In this document: one piece after another, positions 1 through 5,342 of the stretch
How positions within the stretch are numbered: the first letter of the stretch is position 1
Layout: every line of letters begins with the position of its first letter
Source of the DNA: an uncultured Desulfobacteraceae bacterium
GTDB taxonomy: Bacteria > Desulfobacterota > Desulfobacteria > Desulfobacterales > UBA2174
Length of the DNA stretch: 18,959 bases
NCBI GenBank assembly: GCA_937982505.1
Contig: CALJLV010000098.1
Coordinates: 1-18,959, forward strand
Direction of reading: 5' to 3'
Translations under genes and position numbers: made by a program
Notes under the pieces: model-generated
Database searches by the model: none
Told to the model about the DNA's origin: nothing
The model's input: only the letters and a program-made list of their open reading frames with translations

Positions 1-110
1 ATGAAATTCGGAATCGCGATGGCCGCCAGGATGCCGATGATGGCGATGACGATCATCAATTCGATGAGGGTGAAGCCTTTTTGCCGTTTGTTTCTCATCC
101 GCTGCAACAT
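1..110 (-). CDS. pilA: Type IV pilin (PilA-like prepilin), N-terminal part only
   Basis: Type IV pilins are the subunits of surface pili; PilD-type peptidase cuts the leader and methylates the new N-terminus. The visible protein has a short positively charged leader of 12 residues (MLQRMRNKRQKG), then the cleavage site G/FTLIE with the conserved Glu at mature position 5, followed by the hydrophobic helix MIVIAIIGILAAIAIPNF. This is the class III prepilin signature in its textbook form. The ATG at 108-110 is preceded by AAAGGAGG (117-124, minus strand), which fixes the start. The rest of the gene lies outside the window, so it could be the major pilin or a pseudopilin/minor pilin with the same N-terminus; the very canonical leader and sigma-54 promoter favour a PilA-like major pilin. 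The family call is firm, the gene symbol less so. Confidence 0.9.
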   Translation of the reverse strand, partial: MLQRMRNKRQKGFTLIELMIVIAIIGILAAIAIPNF

Positions 111-223
111 GGTGTGCCTCCTTTGGTGGTGTGAGTGAAAAAAAGTGAATGAATCCTTAAGCAAAGCAAACCGTCGTTCCGTCCAAACCGCGATGTGCCT
201 GGAAAAATGTTAACGGCATATTG

Positions 224-239
224 AGCAAGCATCATGCCA
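224..239 (-). promoter_or_regulatory. Sigma-54 (RpoN) promoter of the pilin gene
   Basis: On the minus strand the sequence reads TGGCATG-ATGC-TTGCT, against the consensus TGGCACG-N4-TTGCW. Only one base of the -24 block differs, and the GG and GC cores are exactly 10 bases apart. The predicted transcript would begin near position 212 and have a leader of about 100 bases before the pilin ATG. Sigma-54 control of pilA with the PilS/PilR pair is established in Pseudomonas, Myxococcus and Geobacter, which fits this site. Confidence 0.8.
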
Positions 240-343
240 TAGTTCAGTTTTTTCCTTTAAAAGTATAACCGTCTGATTTGCAGAATAATTCACCTTTTTT
301 GAGTAATGATTATTTATCGTTGCGACGTCAAATAGTGACACAA

Positions 344-363
344 TTTGTCAGTTTCCTGACAAA
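344..363. promoter_or_regulatory. Inverted repeat, probable upstream activator site for the pilin promoter
   Basis: TTTGTCAG-TTTC-CTGACAAA is a perfect 8-bp inverted repeat with a 4-base centre. It lies about 105 bases upstream of the -24 element, the usual distance for a dimeric NtrC/PilR-type enhancer-binding protein. Another TGTC-type element (GTGTC on the minus strand, 335-339) is adjacent. Pseudomonas PilR recognises TGTC-containing repeats, so a PilR-like regulator is the natural candidate; this is inference. Confidence 0.55.
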
Positions 364-397
364 ATGTGGCAGGGCGTTGAGGTTTTCTCTGGCCTGA

Positions 398-466
398 TGA
401 AATCCCCCCGGCCCCCTTTGATAGAGGGGGGGGTGTCTTTGGGAAAAGGGGGAGGTTTTTTTGGGA
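398..466. repeat. C/G-tract intergenic repeat with hairpin potential
   Basis: The segment has a C tract, CCCCCTTTGATAGAGGGGG (412-430; stem CCCCC/GGGGG), then a further G run, GGGAAAAGGGGGAGG and a T7 tract. The minus-strand frame through it would read as a Pro/Lys/Gly-rich peptide of the kind (PPSIKGGRGDF) that recurs in spurious annotations over dispersed repeats in Desulfobacterota and cyanobacteria; this resemblance is from memory. It also has several G runs in a row, so a G-quadruplex is possible. Only one copy is in this window, so its repeat status needs the genome. Confidence 0.45.
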
Positions 467-484
467 TGAGGCGTTTGGGTTGTC

Positions 485-763
485 TCATGACTGGATCATG
501 CCGGGCAGGCTCGACCGTTCTGGATGCGGATGCCCACACGGCGGTTCGAGCCCCAGCCGTCGAAAGGCTTCGAACAGCTCCACCCGTCCCACCGGGCGGT
601 CGTGGTGGACCACGGCGATTTCCCGCAGTCCCCCGGCCACCATCAGCTCCACCGCCCGCATCAGCCGGTCGTCCAGAGCCACGCAGGGCCGCAGCGGCAT
701 CTCTCGGCGATAGGGGCGGATGATGTCGTGGACCCGATGGTGTCGCATGGCGGTCGGCCTCAA
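485..763 (-). CDS. Small single-CBS-domain protein
   Basis: From the TTG at 761-763 the product has 92 residues. Most of it is one CBS motif: a lead-in (DIIRP), a variable strand and helix (VALDDRLMRAVELMVAGGL), then REIAVVHHDRPVGRVELFEAFRRLGL, the usual hydrophobic strand, Gly turn and closing helix. CBS domains bind adenine nucleotides as pairs, so a single motif would have to dimerise. The TTG start is chosen because GGAGGAG sits 8 bases upstream and a sigma-54-like promoter lies at 812-827; the ATG at 746-748 (87 residues) is the alternative but has a poor ribosome site. It resembles the CBS tail of the response regulator encoded at 4382-5266. An AcuB-like accessory role in acetylation control is a guess from context. 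The call is sure for the domain, fair for the gene boundaries. Confidence 0.65.
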   Translation of the reverse strand: MRPTAMRHHRVHDIIRPYRREMPLRPCVALDDRLMRAVELMVAGGLREIAVVHHDRPVGRVELFEAFRRLGLEPPCGHPHPERSSLPGMIQS

Positions 764-811
764 GAGTGGTTCTCCTCCGGGCAAGATGACGACCCGTTCA
801 TCAGGTCGATT

Positions 812-827
812 AGCAAAATCGATACCA
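812..827 (-). promoter_or_regulatory. Sigma-54-like promoter of the small CBS gene
   Basis: On the minus strand it reads TGGTATC-GATT-TTGCT. The -12 block TTGCT is perfect, the GG and GC cores are 10 bases apart, and the -24 block matches at TGG and A (TGGTATC against TGGCACG). The start of transcription would be near 800, about 37 bases before the TTG start and just upstream of the GGAGGAG ribosome site. Confidence 0.5.
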
Positions 828-943
828 TCCTCACCGGATCCGTTCCGCGGCGCCCATCCGAGGCCTGGATCGCGACTCTTTGCTGATTCCAAGGCCATTG
901 GGCGAGCTGCCGGAAGCGCGGGCAAGCGACGAAACCATAGGGC

Positions 944-994
944 TGTCCACCACGGCAGGACACCAGGACCGGGAATTGTCCACCGCCGATGTCC
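944..994. promoter_or_regulatory. Cluster of TGTCC/GGACA elements, possible shared enhancer site
   Basis: TGTCC (944-948) and GGACA (958-962) form an inverted repeat of 19 bases, TGTCCACCACGGCAGGACA. More TGTCC copies follow at 977-981 and 990-994. The pair lies about 150-165 bases from the predicted starts of both divergent sigma-54-like promoters. A site with the same half-site spacing and the same first eight bases (TGTCCACC) precedes sensor kinase 2 (9329-9347). TGTCCACC also occurs, as its complement, inside genes where Val-Asp codons create it, so chance remains possible. Confidence 0.35.
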
Positions 995-1090
995 AGTCCC
1001 TGCCCCGGGGAGACGCCACCCCGGCCAGACGTTATTCCAACATTCCGTTTTTGCTCCCTATAATTAAATTTTGGATCCCCTCTCCGGTTT

Positions 1091-1106
1091 TGGCACAGCC
1101 TTTGTT
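1091..1106 (+). promoter_or_regulatory. Sigma-54-like promoter of the TSUP transporter gene
   Basis: TGGCACA-GCCT-TTGTT has a near-perfect -24 block and 10 bases between the GG and the -12 dinucleotide. The -12 is GT instead of the usual GC, a weakening but tolerated change that also occurs in the promoter of sensor kinase 2. Transcription would start near 1117, giving a leader of about 120 bases. Confidence 0.5.
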
Positions 1107-1237
1107 AAAGCTGTTGGCCAAGACCGGCGACGGACGTCAAGAAAACGCCGCAAGAATAACGGATCCAGAAACGGCGGCCGCAGCGACCGCCCACAACAAC
1201 CGGGACAACGGCATCACTACCCAAAGGAGGCGGAACC

Positions 1238-2281
1238 ATGGAAGACGTCAAAAATCAGAAAATCACAGGGTTCGAAGTGGCCAAGGAACTGGAACAAAAG
1301 AAAAAAACCATCATTGAGCGGCTGATCCCCGAATGGCAGCACATCCGGGCCGCCGTCGTCGGGGTGGCGGTCTTTTTCGTCCTCTTCCTGGTGGGCATCT
1401 GGCTGGCGGGCAATCCCTTCGAGGCCACGGTGCGCCTGCCGTCCAAGTACGTGGTCGACCACGGGCTGATGGGCAACGAATGGGGCGTCGTCTGGAGCGT
1501 GGTTCTGCTGGCGGCCTTCTTCGAGTTCATGGACGCCTCGGCCGGGATGGGCTTCGGCACGGCCCTGACCCCCCTGCTGCTCCTGGTGGGCTTTGATCCC
1601 AAGCAGATCGTGCCGGTGGTCATGATCCAGCAGGGCGCCGCCGGCCTGGTGGGCGCCTATCTGCACCGCGAGTTTCAGAACGTGGAGTGGAAGTTTTCGC
1701 CCATGAGCGAAACCGTCAAGCTCTGGCTGATCATCGCCGGCACCGGGGTACTCTTCAACATCACCGCCATCGTGGGGGTCTACAAGATCTTCAAGATCGG
1801 CAAGATCTGGATCGAGCTCTACGTGGCCGTCCTGCTGCTGGTCATGGGCGGGGTCTCCCTGTTCCAGTCGAAAAAAGCGCGGCCCTACAAGGCCAGCAAG
1901 ATGTTCCTCTGGGCGGCCCTGGCCGGGTTCAACAAGGGGGTCGGGGGCGGCGGCTACGGCCCGGTGGTCACCATCGGCGGCCTGCTGGCCGGGGTGCCGG
2001 TCAAGAGCATGATGGCGGTCACGGCCATCTGCGAAGGCACGGTGAGCTCCATCGCGGTCATTACCTGGGTCCTGATGCTCACCAGCGGAGTGCAGATCGA
2101 CTACATTCTGCTGCCCAGCTTCATGCTGGCCACCATGTTCTCGGCGGTGGCGGCCCCCTACATGACCCGGGCCCTGCCCGAGATGCTCTGGAAGATCGTG
2201 GTGCCGGCCTACTGCCTCTGCCTGACGGCCTACGCCTTCTACAAGCTGATTCCCAAGCTGATGAAGCAACTGGCTGGATGA
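1238..2281 (+). CDS. TSUP-family (TauE/SafE) membrane transporter
   Basis: This is an integral membrane protein of 347 residues from the TauE/SafE (TSUP, formerly DUF81) family, whose members export sulfite, sulfoacetate and other small sulfur or organic anions. The ATG is preceded by AAAGGAGG. A hydrophilic, lysine-rich cytoplasmic N-terminus (1-33) leads into a first helix (about 36-58), followed by about eight more hydrophobic segments. The internal duplication of the family is visible: FMDASAGMGFGTALTPLLLL (about 97-116) corresponds to LAGFNKGVGGGGYGPVVTIG (about 228-247), both Gly-rich entry motifs. The long pre-membrane tail and the soluble loop at about 60-80 are longer than in the minimal 250-residue family members. 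A small membrane protein gene follows at 2391. Sulfite or another sulfur anion would suit a sulfate reducer, but the substrate is not readable from sequence. Confidence 0.85.
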   Translation: MEDVKNQKITGFEVAKELEQKKKTIIERLIPEWQHIRAAVVGVAVFFVLFLVGIWLAGNPFEATVRLPSKYVVDHGLMGNEWGVVWSVVLLAAFFEFMDASAGMGFGTALTPLLLLVGFDPKQIVPVVMIQQGAAGLVGAYLHREFQNVEWKFSPMSETVKLWLIIAGTGVLFNITAIVGVYKIFKIGKIWIELYVAVLLLVMGGVSLFQSKKARPYKASKMFLWAALAGFNKGVGGGGYGPVVTIGGLLAGVPVKSMMAVTAICEGTVSSIAVITWVLMLTSGVQIDYILLPSFMLATMFSAVAAPYMTRALPEMLWKIVVPAYCLCLTAYAFYKLIPKLMKQLAG

Positions 2282-2296
2282 TGACGGACCCGTGGT

Positions 2297-2321
2297 GGCC
2301 GCGCCGCGACGCGGCGCGGCC
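2297..2321. other. Very stable GC hairpin between TSUP gene and next gene
   Basis: GGCCGCGCCGC (2297-2307), a three-base loop GAC, and GCGGCGCGGCC (2311-2321) form a perfect 11-bp stem of only G and C. No T tract follows, so it is not a normal intrinsic terminator. It could protect the upstream transcript's 3' end or reduce read-through into the following gene. Confidence 0.6.
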
Positions 2322-2390
2322 CCCCGGTCTCCAGCAAACCCTCAACTGCCAGCCATCCGCAACCCCATGAAGCGCAAGCGAGAGGACAAG

Positions 2391-2918
2391 ATGAACGCCA
2401 ACGACGCCACCTACCTGCCGGCCGGCCACTGCTCCGAGCGGAGTTTTTTCCAGAACCGCCTGGCCAATTTCGGGGTGACCCTGATGGTCATGGGCGCCAG
2501 CTTCGCGCTCTACTACCTGGGCCTTTTCGGTACGGTGGAGGGGCCCCTGACCCCGGAGCGCATGGGCGCCTCGCTTTCCGCCATGGGCATCACCCAGCGC
2601 CACGTGATCGTGATGCTCCTGACCCTGCTCATCGCCGCGCTGACCTGGAACTGGATCTACAACCTGGGCAGCCTCCTGGCCGGCCACCGCATGACCTGCA
2701 ACGCGGTGGACAAGGCCACCGGGGAGGTCTGTGGGGCCGCGGTCCAGCGGCGCCGCCACGTGGCCAAACGCAGCGGCCACACCGTGGTGGAATACCGCTG
2801 CCCCCACGGCCACCTGCGGCCCGAGGCCCACTTTCACCCGGTGCGCAAGGGCACGGTGAGCAACACCATCTGGATCGGGTGCGCCGTATTCACCCTGATC
2901 GCCGTCTTCTGCGTCTGA
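2391..2918 (+). CDS. Unrecognised membrane protein with Cys/His loop
   Basis: I do not recognise this 175-residue protein as a named family. It has three hydrophobic segments (about 26-46, 71-92 and 156-174). Between the second and third lies a soluble loop with C103, C114 and C137 followed by H139, H141, H147 and H149 (RCPHGH... HFH), which looks able to bind a metal, possibly as a zinc ribbon. The ATG at 2391 is chosen because GAGAGGA precedes it at normal spacing; an upstream ATG at 2367 lacks such a site. It lies 109 bases after the TSUP gene on the same strand, so it is probably co-transcribed and may be an accessory subunit of that transporter (inference from position). A terminator-like hairpin follows at 2950. 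Confidence 0.7.
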   Translation: MNANDATYLPAGHCSERSFFQNRLANFGVTLMVMGASFALYYLGLFGTVEGPLTPERMGASLSAMGITQRHVIVMLLTLLIAALTWNWIYNLGSLLAGHRMTCNAVDKATGEVCGAAVQRRRHVAKRSGHTVVEYRCPHGHLRPEAHFHPVRKGTVSNTIWIGCAVFTLIAVFCV

Positions 2919-2949
2919 ACCCGGCGGCGAGATCCCGGCCACCCGCGGC

Positions 2950-2980
2950 GGCCCGTGCCGACCCCCCTCCGGCACGGGCC
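2950..2980 (+). terminator. Terminator-like hairpin after the TSUP/membrane protein pair
   Basis: GGCCCGTGCCG (2950-2960), a nine-base loop, and CGGCACGGGCC (2970-2980) make a perfect 11-bp stem about 30 bases after the stop codon. It is followed by GTTGTCT, only a weak T tract. It probably closes the 1238-2918 transcription unit. Confidence 0.55.
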
Positions 2981-3057
2981 GTTGTCTCCGGGGTCGAACA
3001 TTCGAAACGGCCGCCTCCCCTGTTCTACCCTTTAAAGTGGCCCAGCGGGGAAAACCG

Positions 3058-4317
3058 ATGCCCGCAGCAGCCGTTCCCGTCCTCTCTTCGCCGTCCCCCG
3101 CCCAGCGGATTGATGGCGGGCTGCCCCAGGGCATCTGGGCCCTCGGCTGGGTCTCGATGCTCATGGACGTCTCTTCCGAACTCGTCCACAGCCTCCTGCC
3201 CGTCTTCATGGCCACCACCCTCGGCGCTTCCATGGTCTTTATCGGCATCGTCGAAGGGGTGGCCGAGGGAGCGGCGGCCATCACCAAGGTCTTTTCCGGA
3301 GCGATCAGCGATTACCTGGGAAAGCGAAAGCTTCTGGCCGTGGCCGGCTACGCCCTGGGCGCCCTGGCCAAACCCATATTCCCGCTGGCGGCCACGATGG
3401 GCTGGGTCTTCACGGCGCGCTTTGTCGACCGCCTCGGCAAGGGGATCCGCGGGGCGCCGCGGGACGCCCTGGTGGCCGACATCGCGCCGCCGCAGCTTCG
3501 CGGGGCGGCCTACGGTCTGCGCCAGGCCCTGGATGCGGTGGGGGCCTTTATCGGCCCCCTGCTGGCCCTCGGATTGATGTTCTGGCTGGCCGGGAACATT
3601 CAAGCGGTGCTGTGGGCCGCGGTCCCGCCCGCCTTTCTGGCGGTGTTCGTGCTGATCGTGGCGGTCCACGAACCCCGCGTCTCCGGCCATGCGGCCGAAT
3701 CCAGAGGCCGTCTGCGGCTGGCGGATGCCGGGCGCCTGCCGCCGCGCTACTGGATGGTGGTGGCGCTCGCAGCGGTGTTTGCCCTGGCGCGTTTCAGCGA
3801 GGCGTTTCTGATTCTGCGCGCCCGGGACGTCGGTCTGGCCGTCGGCTGGGTGCCGGCGATCATGATCGTGATGAATGTCGTCTATTCCCTGTTGGCCTAT
3901 CCGGCCGGGGCCGCAGCGGACCGTCTTTCGGCGCGAACCCTCCTGGTGTTCGGACTCGGCGTCCTGGTGGTGGCGGATCTCTCCCTGGCCATGGCCCCAT
4001 CGCCCACCATGGTTTTTTGGGGCGCCGCGTTATGGGGTTTGCACATGGCCTTCACCCAGGGACTGCTCGCCAAGCTGGTGGCCGACACGGCGCCCGCCGA
4101 TCTTCGCGGTTCGGCCTTCGGGGTCTTCAATCTCGTCAACGGCCTGGCCCTGCTGCTGGCGAGCCTGATCGCGGGATACTTGTGGAGCACCCTGGGGGCG
4201 GGCGCCACCTTCATCGCCGGCGCTTCGTTCGCGGCGCTGGCCGCCGTGGGGCTGCTCCTTTACCGGCCGAAAGGGCCAGATCCGGGACAGCCGGCCGGCG
4301 GTCACTTGGGGACATAG
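3058..4317 (+). CDS. MFS transporter
   Basis: This is a major facilitator superfamily protein of 419 residues with about 12 hydrophobic segments, located in the cytoplasmic membrane. Motif-A-like basic loops are visible in both halves (SDYLGKRK after the second helix; AADRLSART in the second half), as is the family-typical stretch DRLGKGIRGAPRDALVAD with the following RGAAYGLRQALDAVGAFIGP. The ATG at 3058 is chosen over an in-frame GTG at 3037 because GGGG precedes the ATG at 7 bases while the GTG has no ribosome site. It stands after a terminator-like hairpin and 64 bases before the response regulator gene, so it may be expressed alone or with the signalling genes. The substrate is unknown; drug, sugar and organic acid export are all possible for this subfamily. 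Confidence 0.85.
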   Translation: MPAAAVPVLSSPSPAQRIDGGLPQGIWALGWVSMLMDVSSELVHSLLPVFMATTLGASMVFIGIVEGVAEGAAAITKVFSGAISDYLGKRKLLAVAGYALGALAKPIFPLAATMGWVFTARFVDRLGKGIRGAPRDALVADIAPPQLRGAAYGLRQALDAVGAFIGPLLALGLMFWLAGNIQAVLWAAVPPAFLAVFVLIVAVHEPRVSGHAAESRGRLRLADAGRLPPRYWMVVALAAVFALARFSEAFLILRARDVGLAVGWVPAIMIVMNVVYSLLAYPAGAAADRLSARTLLVFGLGVLVVADLSLAMAPSPTMVFWGAALWGLHMAFTQGLLAKLVADTAPADLRGSAFGVFNLVNGLALLLASLIAGYLWSTLGAGATFIAGASFAALAAVGLLLYRPKGPDPGQPAGGHLGT

Positions 4318-4381
4318 ACCGGGTGCGTCGCGCCGGCCGCAAAGGGGCTGACGCGCCGCATTCAAGACGGGAGATCCGCCC

Positions 4382-5266
4382 ATGCCCAACACCGCCACAA
4401 GACGCCTGCTGCTGGTGGACGACGAGGATGAATTCCGCGAGAATCTGGCCCGGCTCCTGCGCCGGCGCGGCTTCGAGGTGGACACGGCCGGCGACGGGCA
4501 CCTGGCCCTGGGGCGGCTCGACCCGGCCCGCCCCTACCACGTGGCCCTGCTGGACGTGCGCATGCCCGGCATGGACGGCATCGCCACCCTGGAATGTCTG
4601 CGACGGGAAGCGCCCGAGATCGAAGTCATCATGCTCACCGGCCATGCCTGCATCGAGGACGGAGCCGCGGCCATCCGCCTGGGGGCCTTCGACTACCTGC
4701 AAAAGCCCTGCGACCTGGACGACCTGCTCCAGAAGCTGGACAGCGCGGCCCGGGCCGACGCCATGCGCCGGCGCCCGGTCCTGTGGCCCCGTCACACCGC
4801 CGCCGAAATGACCTTCTGCACCCTGCGCCGCCTGGGTCCGGAGGCCCCCCTGAGCGAAGTTTTGGCCTTTTTCGATCTGGACCGCAGCCCCCAGGCCGCC
4901 GACACCCTCTTCGTGATCGGCGCCGACGACCGGCTCTGCGGCCTCATCTCGCGCCAGGATCTCATCGACGCGGCCCAGGCGGCCCAGCCGCAGCGGCGGA
5001 TCTCATGGGAGGACCTGCGCCGCAACGGCCATTGGCTCCCCGAGATCCGGGCGGGGGCCCTGGTGCGCAACGGACCGCGGGTGGTCTGCGCCGCGCCCGG
5101 GGAATCCCTGGTGGCCCTGGCCCGGCGCATGATGGACCATCATATCCGCTCCATGCCGGTGGTGGACGAGGGCCGGGTCACTGGAATCGTGCGCCTGCGC
5201 GACGTGCTGCAGTTCATCGATCCGGACGGTCCCGGGGCGCCTTCGTCCGGTGCCGACGGCGTTTAG
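4382..5266 (+). CDS. Response regulator with C-terminal CBS pair (REC-CBS-CBS)
   Basis: The 294-residue protein starts with a complete receiver domain (about 7-125): acidic pocket D13/D14, phospho-acceptor D58 in LLDVRMPGMDG, T86 and K108 (LQKP). Instead of a DNA-binding output it carries two CBS motifs (about 146-200, ending VIGADDRLCGLISRQDLIDA; and about 228-283, ending SMPVVDEGRVTGIVRLRDVL). CBS pairs usually sense AMP, ATP, S-adenosylmethionine or related ligands, so this protein may join a phosphorylation input to an adenine-nucleotide signal. A GGGAGA site precedes the ATG. The gene lies 76 bases ahead of sensor kinase 1, its likely partner. With no obvious DNA-binding domain, it presumably acts by protein contact; the GNAT-deacetylase protein two genes downstream is an attractive but untested target. 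Confidence 0.85.
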   Translation: MPNTATRRLLLVDDEDEFRENLARLLRRRGFEVDTAGDGHLALGRLDPARPYHVALLDVRMPGMDGIATLECLRREAPEIEVIMLTGHACIEDGAAAIRLGAFDYLQKPCDLDDLLQKLDSAARADAMRRRPVLWPRHTAAEMTFCTLRRLGPEAPLSEVLAFFDLDRSPQAADTLFVIGADDRLCGLISRQDLIDAAQAAQPQRRISWEDLRRNGHWLPEIRAGALVRNGPRVVCAAPGESLVALARRMMDHHIRSMPVVDEGRVTGIVRLRDVLQFIDPDGPGAPSSGADGV

Positions 5267-5269
5267 GCT

Positions 5270-5298
5270 TTGACGCCTTTTCGCGCATTGGGTATGGG
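5270..5298 (+). promoter_or_regulatory. Possible sigma-70-type promoter for sensor kinase 1
   Basis: TTGACG (5270-5275) and TATGGG (5293-5298) are separated by 17 bases. The predicted start near 5305 leaves a leader of about 38 bases to the kinase ATG. A weak hairpin (GGCGT/ACGCC followed by TTTT, 5258-5281) overlaps the end of the previous gene. The kinase could therefore have its own promoter in addition to read-through. Confidence 0.35.
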
Positions 5299-5342
5299 AC
5301 AGCAGGTATCCGTTCTTTGCGCCGCTGCAACGGAGGCACCCC

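Larger units (their letters stand above)
111..484. other. Intergenic region with pilin control elements and a G-rich repeat
   Basis: This 374-base stretch between two minus-strand genes has no convincing gene. It holds the pilin ribosome-binding site, a sigma-54-type promoter (224-239), an AT-rich stretch (about 241-330) that could bend between enhancer and promoter, a perfect inverted repeat (344-363) and a C/G-tract repeat (398-466). Short reading frames crossing it run through homopolymer tracts and look non-coding. Confidence 0.7.
764..1237. other. Divergent control region between the CBS gene and the TSUP transporter gene
   Basis: This 474-base region has no convincing gene; a reading frame from 880 crosses it but runs on into the TSUP gene in another frame. 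It contains two outward-facing sigma-54-like promoters (812-827 minus, 1091-1106 plus), a cluster of TGTCC/GGACA elements (944-994), and an AT-rich patch with a perfect TATAAT at 1059-1064. That -10 has no good -35 partner (best TTCCAA at 18 bases spacing). Confidence 0.6.

Noticed and set aside
364..723. Plus-strand frame of 119 codons
   Set aside because: It begins in the G-tract repeat and continues as Pro/Arg-rich sequence opposite the CBS gene; no ribosome site.
880..1317. A plus-strand frame of 145 codons before the TSUP gene
   Set aside because: It crosses the divergent promoter region, overlaps the TSUP start and has no protein-like pattern.
3037..3057. GTG start for the MFS gene
   Set aside because: No ribosome site before the GTG; the ATG at 3058 has one.
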